Translations under genes and position numbers: made by a program
Shown: piece after piece, positions 1 through 5,850 of the stretch
How the letters are laid out: every line of letters begins with the position of its first letter
Numbering within the stretch: the first letter of the stretch is position 1
Assembly (NCBI GenBank): GCA_934573945.1
Contig: CAKTMQ010000057.1
Span: 1 to 9,094 of the forward strand
Length of the DNA: 9,094 nucleotides
Reading direction: 5' to 3'
DNA from: an uncultured Oscillospiraceae bacterium
GTDB taxonomy: Bacteria; Bacillota; Clostridia; Oscillospirales; Oscillospiraceae
The notes under the pieces: model-generated
What the model was told of the DNA's origin: nothing
What the model saw: only the letters and a program-made list of their open reading frames with translations
Database searches by the model: none

Positions 1-382
1 CCGCCACATAGGCGGAGCTGTTCAGTGCCAGCGCCACCACGCCGGGGATGAACCGGCTGATGTCCACAAAGCCGAACAGGGTAATACGGGGCAGGGAGAT
101 GGCATAAAACAGGCCGTAATAGATAATGGACAGCTGCACCAGCATGGGGGTGGAGCGGAATACGGCGATATAGGCGCCGGCCAGCCACTTCACCGGCCGC
201 TTTTTGCTCAGCCGCATCAGTGCCAGCACCAATGCGGGGATCACCGCCAGCAGCACCGAGACAACGGCCAGCAGCAGCGTATACTCGATACCGCGGACGA
301 AGGCAGTACCGTATTTGGGGAAGAACGAGAAGTTAAAAAAACTGGACGGACGCATATCCTCAAACAGACTGCTCCACCACAT
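1..382 (-). CDS. Amino acid ABC transporter permease, HisM/GlnP type (3' part beyond the window)
   Basis: This is the membrane permease of a polar amino acid ABC importer; it forms the channel that takes substrate from the lipoprotein encoded just upstream. The first 127 residues are visible. A short N-terminal region is followed by a hydrophobic segment at residues 34-56, and then by the family motif FRSTPMLVQL at 75-84 (usual form FRGTPLLVQL). A second hydrophobic stretch follows, and the sequence ends at NSSAYVA, where the cytoplasmic EAA loop that contacts the ATPase normally begins. The start is fixed by AAAGGAG about 9 bases upstream of the ATG at 382. The gene lies 104 bases after the binding protein and has no promoter of its own that I can see, so it is probably co-transcribed with it. 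The family is clear; the substrate cannot be read from this fragment. Confidence 0.93.
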   Translation of the reverse strand, partial: MWWSSLFEDMRPSSFFNFSFFPKYGTAFVRGIEYTLLLAVVSVLLAVIPALVLALMRLSKKRPVKWLAGAYIAVFRSTPMLVQLSIIYYGLFYAISLPRITLFGFVDISRFIPGVVALALNSSAYVA

Positions 383-413
383 AGGCGTAGGCTCCTTTCA
401 GATAGGGCGCGAA

Positions 414-444
414 GGTGCAAAGCCGTTGCACACGGCTTTGCACC
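414..444 (-). repeat. Intercistronic hairpin between binding protein and permease genes
   Basis: Bases 414-425 and 433-444 form a perfect 12-bp inverted repeat (GGTGCAAAGCCG and its complement) around a 7-base loop. No T-tract follows on the minus strand, so it is not a standard intrinsic terminator. It lies 42 bases past the binding protein stop and 31 bases before the permease start. In other ABC importer operons, such as malE-malF, hairpins in this position protect the 3' end of the binding-protein mRNA and raise its level over the permease. That role is inferred here. Confidence 0.8.
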
Positions 445-486
445 ACGCGGCAGGTAGGGTAAGTAGGTAGTTGAAGTAAGGGGTTC

Positions 487-1341
487 TTATTCGCCGGCAG
501 AAACTTCCACAGCCACATCGGCCAGCGCATCGGCGTCAGCGACGAAGGTCTCCATCTTGTTCTCGGCGTTCATCTTGGCGATGGCGGCGTTGATGCCGTC
601 CAGCAGACCCTTGGGGTCGCCCTTCTGCACAGCCACGCAGTAGGGAGCAGCCTGACCCAGCTCGGAGGAAGCCTCCGCGATCACCAGATCGGAGTTGGCG
701 TCAGCGTACTGCTGTGCCACACCGCCGTCCACTAGGATGGCATCCACCTTGTCATACACCAGCTCGTTCACCAGATCCAGCACGGACTGCAGCGACACGG
801 CGTTGGCACCCTCGATGTCGGCCACCATGTCCAGCTTCGTAGTAGCGGTCTGGGCGCCGATGGACTTGCCGTTGAAGTCGGCCAGGGTCTTGTACTGGTC
901 AGCCTTGTCAGCCTTCACCAGAATTGCGGGAGGCATATCGGTGTAGTAGGGATCGGAGAAGTCAGCGTTTTCCAGACGGTCGGGAGTGGCCTCCATGGCG
1001 GCCAGCACCATATCGAAATCACCCTTGTCCAGAGAGGTCAGCAGGTAGTCATAACCCATGTTCTCCACCTGCAGCTCCATACCCATCTCGTCAGCAATGT
1101 ACTGTGCCACGGAGAGGTCGATGCCACCGAAGACCATCTCACCGCTGTCATCGGGATACATGAACTCAAAGGGAGCGTAGTCAGCGCTGGTACCCAGCAC
1201 CAGAACGGTCTTGGTATCGGGCTGGGTGTCGCCGCCCTCGGGAGCTGCGTCATTGTTGTTGTCATTGGCTGCGGTGTTGCCGCAGGCCACCAGGCTCAGT
1301 GCCATCAGCATGGCCAGCATCAGTGCGAGTAACTTTTTCAT
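487..1341 (-). CDS. Amino acid ABC transporter substrate-binding lipoprotein (SBP_bac_3 family)
   Basis: This extracellular solute receptor is anchored to the outer face of the membrane and delivers an amino acid to the downstream permease. The 284-residue protein starts with a lipoprotein signal peptide: MKK, a hydrophobic core, and a lipobox LVAC with the lipidated cysteine at residue 20. An Asn/Asp-rich linker follows (about 21-44). The family-3 fold starts at VLVLGTSADYAPFEF (46-60) and includes GGIDLSVAQYIADEMG (72-87), ATPDRLENADFSDPYY (118-133) and VDAILVDGGVAQQYA (199-213). By alignment with HisJ-type proteins, Arg122 should bind the substrate carboxylate and Asp205 its amino group. 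An AAAGGAA Shine-Dalgarno lies upstream of the ATG. The length is normal. The class of substrate (L-amino acid or cystine) cannot be resolved from the sequence. Transcription should start at the promoter at 1446-1474. Confidence 0.95.
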   Translation of the reverse strand: MKKLLALMLAMLMALSLVACGNTAANDNNNDAAPEGGDTQPDTKTVLVLGTSADYAPFEFMYPDDSGEMVFGGIDLSVAQYIADEMGMELQVENMGYDYLLTSLDKGDFDMVLAAMEATPDRLENADFSDPYYTDMPPAILVKADKADQYKTLADFNGKSIGAQTATTKLDMVADIEGANAVSLQSVLDLVNELVYDKVDAILVDGGVAQQYADANSDLVIAEASSELGQAAPYCVAVQKGDPKGLLDGINAAIAKMNAENKMETFVADADALADVAVEVSAGE

Positions 1342-1421
1342 CGTCTTTCATTTCCTTTCATATGCTTGAAGTGTCTCATCCGTTCCGGCCTTCCATTTCC
1401 GGAACCGGAGTGGTTACGTTT

Positions 1422-1439
1422 TGTCAACTGCTGTTGACA
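1422..1439. promoter_or_regulatory. Palindrome at the predicted start site of the importer operon, candidate operator
   Basis: TGTCAACTGCTGTTGACA has 7-bp arms (TGTCAAC/GTTGACA) around TGCT. It covers about +1 to +18 of the predicted importer transcript, where a bound repressor would block initiation. The 9-mer TGTCAACTG is repeated in the same orientation at 1469-1477, overlapping the -35 box, 47 bases away. The operator role is inferred. Confidence 0.5.
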
Positions 1440-1445
1440 GTGGAT

Positions 1446-1474
1446 ACTATACACCCGCCATGCATATATGTCAA
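1446..1474 (-). promoter_or_regulatory. Sigma-A promoter for the ABC importer operon
   Basis: Read on the minus strand there is a perfect -35 TTGACA (1474-1469), a 17-base spacer, and a -10 TATAGT (1451-1446). Transcription should start near 1439, giving a leader of about 98 nt before the binding-protein ATG. Confidence 0.8.
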
Positions 1475-1477
1475 CTG

Positions 1478-1487
1478 TTTTTGCATA
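1478..1487. promoter_or_regulatory. TTTTTGCATA word next to the importer -35 box
   Basis: This is the first of three related words around the AraC gene. It lies 3 bases upstream of the importer -35. The same 10-mer recurs at 1657-1666, and its first eight bases recur inverted at 2539-2546. It is a candidate AraC-family site, inferred only from position and repetition. Confidence 0.4.
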
Positions 1488-1650
1488 TTTTTTCATTATT
1501 TTTGTCGTTTTCGGTGATTTTGCTGCTTTTCACCCTTGTTTTCTCCAGTTCGTTCGTCGTTTTCACCACATTCCGATATGTATAAATGCATAAATATTCG
1601 TATATGCGGTAAGTTCGCGTGCCGCAGCCTATCGCGGCCAAAAACAGACG

Positions 1651-1680
1651 TTGCACTTTTTGCATACTCTATGCTATAAT
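1651..1680 (+). promoter_or_regulatory. Extended -10 promoter of the AraC-family gene
   Basis: TTGCAC (1651-1656), an 18-base spacer and TATAAT (1675-1680) are preceded by TGC, giving an extended TGnTATAAT -10. The start should fall near 1687, leaving a leader of only about 23 nt. The spacer holds TTTTTGCATA and the short dyad GCATA-CTC-TATGC (1662-1674), so a regulator bound here would directly block RNA polymerase. Confidence 0.8.
1657..1666. promoter_or_regulatory. TTTTTGCATA word inside the AraC-gene promoter spacer
   Basis: This is an exact repeat of the 10-mer at 1478-1487, lying between the -35 and -10 of the AraC-gene promoter. That position fits autoregulation, which is inferred. 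Confidence 0.4.
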
Positions 1681-1709
1681 CAACGCAAAAAATGCAGGAG
1701 GTGCCGGAC

Positions 1710-2531
1710 ATGGAGCCACTGAATTACGAGGAGCGGGGCTATCTCAACGAGCCGTTCCGGCTGTTTCATCTGGCGGACGACCGCCACGAGGCCATCGCCT
1801 ACCACTATCACACCTTTCACAAGATCATCCTGCTGCTGGCCGGCCGGGCGGGCTACGCCATCGAGGGCGAGCAGTACGCCCTCCAGCCCGGCGACTACGT
1901 GCTGGTGGGACGGGGCAGCATCCACAAGCCGGTGGTGGAGACCGGCGACTTCTACGAGCGGAGCATCCTCTACATCGCACCGGACTACCTGCGGCAGCTG
2001 TCCCGGCCGGACAGCGACCTGGAGAGCTGCTTTCACCGGGCGCAGGCGGACTTCCGCTACGTCTACCACTCCGGCAGCGACCAGGTACGCGACCTGTTCC
2101 GCCAGCTGGAGCACTCCCAGCAGGAAACCGGTTTTGGCGCGGAGCTGCTGCGGCAGGCGCTGTTTACCCAGCTGCTGGTGGAGGTGAACCGCGTCTCGCT
2201 GGCAGGCGACACCGTCAGCGCCGCCGCCGGTGACAGCAAGGTGGTGGCCATTCTCCAGTACCTCAACGCCCATCTCACCGAGGGACTGACCATCGACGAG
2301 CTGGCCGCCCGGTTCTACATCAGCAAATACCACATGATGCGCCGCTTCCGGGAGGAGACGGGCTACACCATCCACAGCTACATCACCGAAAAGCGGCTGC
2401 TGCTGGCACAGCAGCTGCTGGCGCAGGGTGTGCCGGTGGGGGAGGCGGCGCTGCGCTGCGGCTATCAGGAGTACTCCACCTTCTCCCGCGCCTACCGCAA
2501 GCAATTCCAGCGCAGCCCCTCCTCCAGATAG
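1710..2531 (+). CDS. AraC-family transcriptional regulator with N-terminal cupin domain
   Basis: This is a 273-residue ligand-responsive DNA-binding regulator. The N-terminal half is a cupin-type sensor domain: HYHTFHK (32-37) and the strand-turn QPGDYVLVGRGSIHKP (59-74) are typical of AraC_binding folds. The C-terminal half (about 177-273) is the double helix-turn-helix AraC domain. Its first HTH is LTIDELAARFYISKYHMMRRFREETG and its second is PVGEAALRCGYQEYSTFSRAYRKQF. The protein ends at QRSPSSR, the usual family end. The ATG at 1710 was chosen over the in-frame ATG at 1692 because AGGAGG (1696-1701) lies 8 bases before 1710 and overlaps the codons after 1692. The gene sits between the divergent importer and the downstream symporter, so either or both are likely targets. 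Its ligand is unknown. Confidence 0.93.
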   Translation: MEPLNYEERGYLNEPFRLFHLADDRHEAIAYHYHTFHKIILLLAGRAGYAIEGEQYALQPGDYVLVGRGSIHKPVVETGDFYERSILYIAPDYLRQLSRPDSDLESCFHRAQADFRYVYHSGSDQVRDLFRQLEHSQQETGFGAELLRQALFTQLLVEVNRVSLAGDTVSAAAGDSKVVAILQYLNAHLTEGLTIDELAARFYISKYHMMRRFREETGYTIHSYITEKRLLLAQQLLAQGVPVGEAALRCGYQEYSTFSRAYRKQFQRSPSSR

Positions 2532-2538
2532 CACGATT

Positions 2539-2546
2539 TGCAAAAA
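2539..2546. promoter_or_regulatory. Inverted TTTTTGCA word upstream of the symporter promoter
   Basis: TGCAAAAA here is the reverse complement of TTTTTGCA found at 1478 and 1657. It lies 18 bases upstream of the symporter -35 box, a usual site for an AraC-type activator. The role is inferred. Confidence 0.35.
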
Positions 2547-2564
2547 CTACCGCACATTTCCCGC

Positions 2565-2593
2565 TTTACATTCGAAAATAATGCTCATATAAT
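2565..2593 (+). promoter_or_regulatory. Promoter of the SLC1-type symporter gene
   Basis: TTTACA (2565-2570), a 17-base spacer and a perfect TATAAT (2588-2593) place the start near 2600. This gives a leader of about 36 nt carrying AAAGGAG. The symporter can therefore be expressed separately from the AraC gene that ends at 2531. Confidence 0.82.
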
Positions 2594-2635
2594 AGGCACA
2601 GTAACATCCGTGTGTGAAGAAAAGGAGATCCAAGC

Positions 2636-3880
2636 ATGAAAAAATTTCTGAAAAACTACTGGTTTATCCTGTGTATGCTGGGCGGCATCGTGGCCGGCTG
2701 TCTGGTAGGCGCCTTTGCCCCGGCCTTCGGCCTGAAGATCGAGTTCCTGGGCACCGTCTTTATCAACATGATGTTCTGCGTGGTGGTGCCGATGGTGTTC
2801 TGCTCCATCTCCTCCGCCATCGCCAACATGAAGAGCGCCAAGCGCGCCGGCAAGATCATGGGCACCACCGTGATCACCTTCCTGACCACCGCCGCCATCG
2901 CCGGTGTACTGATGTACATCGTCTGCCGCATCTTCCCGCTGGTCAACGGCCAGTACACCGTCACGGAGGGTGAGATCGGCGAGACGCTGGGCGTGCAGGA
3001 TATGATCGTCAACTTCTTTACCAAGCCCGACTTCACCGAGCTGCTGAGCCGCCGTGCCATCCTGCCCCTGATCGTGGCGGCGATCCTGTTCGGCTTTGGC
3101 ATCCAGATGGCTGGCGGCCCCGAGACCAAGACCGCCAAGCTGCTGGAGGACATCACCAACTGCATCATGAAAACGGTGAAGCTCATCACCTACTACGCGC
3201 CCATCGGCTTCTTCGGCTTCTTCGCCTATCTGGTGGCCACCTACGGCCCCACCCTGATCGGTGACTACAGCCGCACCCTTATCATCTACTACATCATGAG
3301 CTTTGCGTATATGTTCATCTTCTTCCCGCTGTACGCCCGCTTCGGCGGCGGCAAGGGCGGCGCAAAGGTGATGTTCTCCAAGCTGTTCCGTCCGGCGGCG
3401 GTGTCCTTCGGCACCTGCTCCTCCGTGGCCACCATCCCCACCAATATGGAGGTGGCTGAGGAGACCGGCATCAGCAAGGACGTGACCGACATCGTGCTGC
3501 CTCTGGGCGCCACCATGCACATGGACGGCTCCGCCATGTCCGCCATCATCAAGGTGGCGTTCCTGTTCGGCATCTTCGGCATGGACTTCTCCACCGGCAA
3601 GGCCATTCTGGCCATCATCGTGGCGGTGTTCTCCTCTGTGGCCATGAGCGGCATTCCCGGCGGCGGCGGCACCGGCGAGCTGGTGATCTGCACCATCTTC
3701 TTCCCCGACCAGCTGGCGGTGGCCTACCCCATCGCACTGGCCATCGGCAACCTGATCGACCCCCCCGCTACCATGATCAACGCCGCCGGCGACTACGTGG
3801 TGTCCTTCATCGTCTCCCGCTATGTGGACGGCAAGGACTGGCTGCAAAAGGCGCTGGCAAAGAAGAACCGCGAAAACTGA
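2636..3880 (+). CDS. Dicarboxylate/amino acid:cation symporter (SLC1/DAACS family), atypical binding site
   Basis: This membrane protein of 414 residues belongs to the GltPh/DctA/SstT family, which uses a Na+ or H+ gradient to import amino acids or dicarboxylates by an elevator mechanism. Family landmarks are in order: N-terminal helices; TM3 with VVVPMVFCSISSAIANM (49-65); hairpin HP1 SFGTCSSVATIPT (257-269); TM7 LGATMHMDGSAM (290-301); HP2 SGIPGGGG (338-345); and TM8 IDPPATMINAAGD (374-386). Aligned to GltPh, Asp375, Thr379, Asn382 and Asp386 match D394, T398, N401 and D405. Ala378 replaces R397, which holds acidic side chains, and His295 replaces N310, a cation-site residue. An acidic substrate is therefore unlikely; a neutral or other amino acid is inferred. 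AAAGGAG lies 8 bases before the ATG. It has its own promoter and follows the AraC gene. Confidence 0.93.
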   Translation: MKKFLKNYWFILCMLGGIVAGCLVGAFAPAFGLKIEFLGTVFINMMFCVVVPMVFCSISSAIANMKSAKRAGKIMGTTVITFLTTAAIAGVLMYIVCRIFPLVNGQYTVTEGEIGETLGVQDMIVNFFTKPDFTELLSRRAILPLIVAAILFGFGIQMAGGPETKTAKLLEDITNCIMKTVKLITYYAPIGFFGFFAYLVATYGPTLIGDYSRTLIIYYIMSFAYMFIFFPLYARFGGGKGGAKVMFSKLFRPAAVSFGTCSSVATIPTNMEVAEETGISKDVTDIVLPLGATMHMDGSAMSAIIKVAFLFGIFGMDFSTGKAILAIIVAVFSSVAMSGIPGGGGTGELVICTIFFPDQLAVAYPIALAIGNLIDPPATMINAAGDYVVSFIVSRYVDGKDWLQKALAKKNREN

Positions 3881-3900
3881 TTCTCCCTTACTGCACATAT

Positions 3901-3938
3901 AGAGGTACGGCGCTCTCCCGGGAGAGCGCCGTACCTCT
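3901..3938. repeat. Perfect 38-nt palindrome after the symporter gene
   Basis: The two 19-base arms (3901-3919, 3920-3938) are exact reverse complements with no spacer; the centre is CTCCCGGGAG. The palindrome is GC-rich and lies 20 bases after the symporter stop. No T-tract follows in either direction, so it does not look like a normal intrinsic terminator, although it would fold into a very stable hairpin. An mRNA 3'-end stabiliser or a copy of a dispersed palindromic repeat is possible. Confidence 0.85.
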
Positions 3939-3961
3939 GCAGCTGTCGAAAAACCCTGCGG

Positions 3962-4076
3962 GGCTTCCGGCAAAAGTCCTGCAGGCTGCTGCGTGCATAA
4001 TCTGTCCGCCGCAGGCGAACAAATCCCACACTTGCAGCCTGCAGGCGGCAAAACGCCGCAAGGCTTTTGGGCAAAA
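3962..4076. repeat. Nested inverted and direct repeats in the convergent intergenic region
   Basis: CCTGCAGGCTGC (3978-3989) and its exact complement GCAGCCTGCAGG (4034-4045) form a 12-bp inverted repeat around 44 bases. It is flanked by an imperfect direct repeat: GGCTTCCGGCAAAA (3962-3975) and GGCTTTTGGGCAAAA (4062-4076). A smaller hairpin (GCGGC 4045-4049, GCCGC 4055-4059) lies inside. The arrangement resembles a small mobile or REP-like intergenic element. That identity is a guess, since only one copy is visible. Confidence 0.55.
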
Positions 4077-4078
4077 TG

Positions 4079-4109
4079 AAGAAGGAGCTGCCAGGCAGCT
4101 CCTTCTTTT
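4079..4109. terminator. Bidirectional intrinsic terminator between symporter and cysS
   Basis: Bases 4079-4092 and 4094-4107 are fully complementary (AAGAAGGAGCTGCC and its complement), giving a long stem with a tight loop. TTTTCTATTT follows on the plus strand. On the minus strand an A-rich tract precedes the stem and CATTTTG follows. It lies 12 bases past the cysS stop and should end cysS transcription. It may also end readthrough from the symporter. Confidence 0.8.
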
Positions 4110-4121
4110 CTATTTCACGAT

Positions 4122-5567
4122 TTACACGCGCTTCCACTTGGCGCCGTTGGGGATGTCGGTGACCTCGATGCCCTGGGCCTTCAGCTCGTCGCGGATGCGG
4201 TCGGCCTCGGCGAAGTTCTTGGCCTTCTTGGCGGCGGCACGGTCACGGATCAGCTGCTCCACCGCAGCATCCGTCTCACCGGACTCGCTGATCACCGCAA
4301 ACTCACCGGCGGCGGGAGCGGCGGCCTGCCTGGCGCGGAGGGCAGCGGCCTTCTCCAGCAGCTTCAGCCCCAGCACGGTGTCAAAGCTGTCCAGCAGCAC
4401 CAGCTTGGTCCTGTCGTTGGTCTTGGCCTTCAGCACATCATACAGCACGGTCACGCCCATGGAGGTGTTCAGGTCGTTGTCCATGGCCTTCATGAACTTG
4501 GCCTTGTACTCGTCAAACACCGGCTGCTCCACGTCGCCCTCATCCTTCAGGGCGGCGATCTTGGTCAGCAGCTTGTTGTAGGCCACGGTGGCGTTGTCCA
4601 GATTCTCCCAGCTGAACAGCAGCCCCTTGCGGTAGTGGCTCTGCAGGCAGAAGAAACGATAGGCCAGCGGATCGTAGCCCTTTTGCTCCAGCAGCGAGAC
4701 CGTCAGGAACTCGCCCTTGGACTTGGACATCTTACCGCCCTCCGTGTTCAGGTGTGCCACATGGAACCACTGGGGGCACCAGGGGTGACCCAGATAGCTC
4801 TCGGACTGGGCGATCTCATTGGTGTGGTGGGGGAAGGCGTTGTCCACGCCGCCGCAGTGGAGATCCAGATACTCGCCGTTGAACTTCATGGAGATGCCGG
4901 AGCACTCAATGTGCCAGCCGGGATAGCCTACGCCCCAGGGGGAGTCCCACTTCAGCGCCTGATCCTCGAACTTGGACTTGGTAAACCACAGCACGAAGTC
5001 GTTCTTGTTGCGCTTGTTGGTGTCCTCCTCCACGCCCTCGCGGACGCCTACGGCCAGATCCTCCTCGTTGTGGTCATTGAAGATATAGTAGCGCTCCAGC
5101 TTGCTGGTGTCGAAGTAGATATTGCCGCCCGCCTCGTAGGCGTAGCCGGTGTCCAGCAGCTTGGTGATGATCTTGATATACTCGTCAATGAGGCCGGTGG
5201 CGGGCTGCACCACATCAGGGCGCTTGATGTTCAGCTTTTGGCAGTCGGAGAAAAACGCGTCGGTGTAGTATTTGGCGATCTCCATCACGGTCTTGTGCTC
5301 CCGCTTCGCGCCCTTGAGCATCTTGTCCTCGCCCTCGTCGGCGTCGGAGGTCAGGTGACCCACGTCGGTGATGTTCATGACGCGGTTCACGTCGTAGCCG
5401 GCGTAGCGCAGGTACTTCTCCAGCACATCCTCCATGATGTAGGAGCGCAGGTTGCCGATGTGGGCAAAGTGGTACACCGTGGGGCCGCAGGTATACATCT
5501 CCACGTGGCCGGGGGTGTGGGTGGTAAATTCAGCTTTCTTATGGGTGGCGGAATTATACAGATACAT
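4122..5567 (-). CDS. cysS: Cysteinyl-tRNA synthetase
   Basis: This class I aminoacyl-tRNA synthetase charges tRNA-Cys with cysteine using ATP in the cytoplasm. The product is 481 residues, close to the family norm (461 in E. coli). The HIGH motif appears as HIGN (36-39) and the second signature as KMSKS (279-283). Predicted zinc ligands that recognise the cysteine thiol are Cys27 (in TCGPTVY), Cys222 (WHIECSGIS), His247 and Glu251 (FPHHTNE). The C-terminal anticodon-side helical domain ends with IRDELKAQGIEVTDIPNGAKWKRV. Two in-frame ATGs lie close together. The one at 5567 is chosen because AAGGAG (5580-5575) is 7 bases from it, but only about 1 base from the ATG at 5573. Expression is controlled by the T-box leader at 5606-5845. 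All catalytic motifs are intact, so this should be the functional housekeeping enzyme. Confidence 0.98.
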   Translation of the reverse strand: MYLYNSATHKKAEFTTHTPGHVEMYTCGPTVYHFAHIGNLRSYIMEDVLEKYLRYAGYDVNRVMNITDVGHLTSDADEGEDKMLKGAKREHKTVMEIAKYYTDAFFSDCQKLNIKRPDVVQPATGLIDEYIKIITKLLDTGYAYEAGGNIYFDTSKLERYYIFNDHNEEDLAVGVREGVEEDTNKRNKNDFVLWFTKSKFEDQALKWDSPWGVGYPGWHIECSGISMKFNGEYLDLHCGGVDNAFPHHTNEIAQSESYLGHPWCPQWFHVAHLNTEGGKMSKSKGEFLTVSLLEQKGYDPLAYRFFCLQSHYRKGLLFSWENLDNATVAYNKLLTKIAALKDEGDVEQPVFDEYKAKFMKAMDNDLNTSMGVTVLYDVLKAKTNDRTKLVLLDSFDTVLGLKLLEKAAALRARQAAAPAAGEFAVISESGETDAAVEQLIRDRAAAKKAKNFAEADRIRDELKAQGIEVTDIPNGAKWKRV

Positions 5568-5605
5568 AGCCATTCTCCTTCTATCTACATTATATTATTA
5601 TGCCG

Positions 5606-5642
5606 AATAAAAACGCCTCCCATGCCCTTGGGCATGAGAGGC
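5606..5642 (-). terminator. T-box-controlled terminator of the cysS leader
   Basis: On the minus strand, bases 5642-5630 pair with 5627-5615 (GCCTCTCATGCCC with GGGCATGGGAGGC, one U-G pair), followed by GTTTTTATT. The 5' arm shares bases 5636-5642 with the antiterminator, so the two structures exclude each other. Confidence 0.93.
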
Positions 5643-5845
5643 GAAAGAATACTTCGCGGTTCCACTCTCGTTTATCACTCGGTGCGGCCTGTGACGAAGG
5701 CCATGCGGAGGGCATCCATATCCCCCGCGCTCACGGACGCACTTTCTGCCCGCAGCGGGTAAGAGGGCTTGCAGCCGGTGACCCCCTCTCTCTTTCCCCG
5801 TGGGATGGACATACTCTTTCCGATCGTCGCGCTGTTCACTTGCGA
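5606..5845 (-). ncRNA. T-box riboswitch, tRNA-Cys specific, cysS leader
   Basis: This transcribed leader senses uncharged tRNA-Cys and lets cysS transcription proceed when charging is low. The T-box AGAGTGGAACCGCG is at 5668-5655. The antiterminator is explicit: GAGAG (5669-5665) pairs with CTCTC (5640-5636), and GCGAA (5657-5653) with TTCGC (5645-5641), leaving the 7-nt bulge TGGAACC (5664-5658). The bulge starts UGGA, which matches a tRNA ending UCCA, that is a U73 discriminator as in tRNA-Cys. In stem I, the GAGTA loop motif is at 5816-5812, with CGGA/TCCG pairing below and TGTCC/GGGCA above. The opposite side of this loop reads GAAAG-TGC-G, giving a TGC (Cys) specifier at 5741-5739. A 5-bp stem (5702-5698 with 5690-5686) fits stem III. 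The class, target and mechanism are well supported; exact stem I boundaries were read by eye. Confidence 0.95.
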
Positions 5846-5850
5846 TGTTT

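Larger units (their letters stand above)
1342..1709. other. Divergent regulatory region between the importer operon and the AraC gene
   Basis: These 368 bases hold no credible gene. They contain the importer promoter (minus), a start-site palindrome, the AraC-gene promoter (plus), and four copies of TGCATA at 1461, 1482, 1587 and 1661. The stretch 1478-1615 is notably A/T-rich compared with the flanking genes. The predicted importer leader is about 98 nt. It contains a weak 7-bp inverted repeat (GTTCCGG 1382-1388, CCGGAAC 1399-1405), and I recognise no riboswitch class in it. Confidence 0.75.

Noticed and set aside
1434..1453. Plus-strand TTGACA followed by TATACA
   Set aside because: The spacing is only 8 bases, and the palindrome plus the minus-strand promoter explain the sequence better.
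1692..1709. Upstream in-frame ATG of the AraC gene
   Set aside because: Its own ribosome site is absent, and the AGGAGG at 1696-1701 lies within these codons at the right distance for the ATG at 1710.
1680..2543. Open frame of 287 codons on the minus strand over the AraC gene
   Set aside because: It is a shadow of the AraC-family coding frame with repetitive Val/Leu/Gln content and no start signals.
2585..4051. Long open frame (488 codons) on the minus strand across the symporter gene
   Set aside because: It is antisense to a clear SLC1-family gene, has low-complexity His/Gly/Asp/Gln-rich content typical of a GC-rich shadow frame, and no Shine-Dalgarno or family match.
5568..5573. Upstream in-frame ATG of cysS
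   Set aside because: It lies only about one base from AAGGAG, too close for use; the ATG at 5567 has 7-base spacing.
5589..5594. TATAAT on the minus strand between the T-box terminator and cysS
   Set aside because: The region 17 bases upstream reads GGCGTT within the terminator stem, so there is no -35 box and no TG extension; probably chance in an A/T-rich gap.
4635..5762. Open frame of 375 codons on the plus strand over cysS and its leader
   Set aside because: It is antisense to an intact cysS and the T-box, with Val/Leu/Ala/His-rich shadow composition and no start signals.
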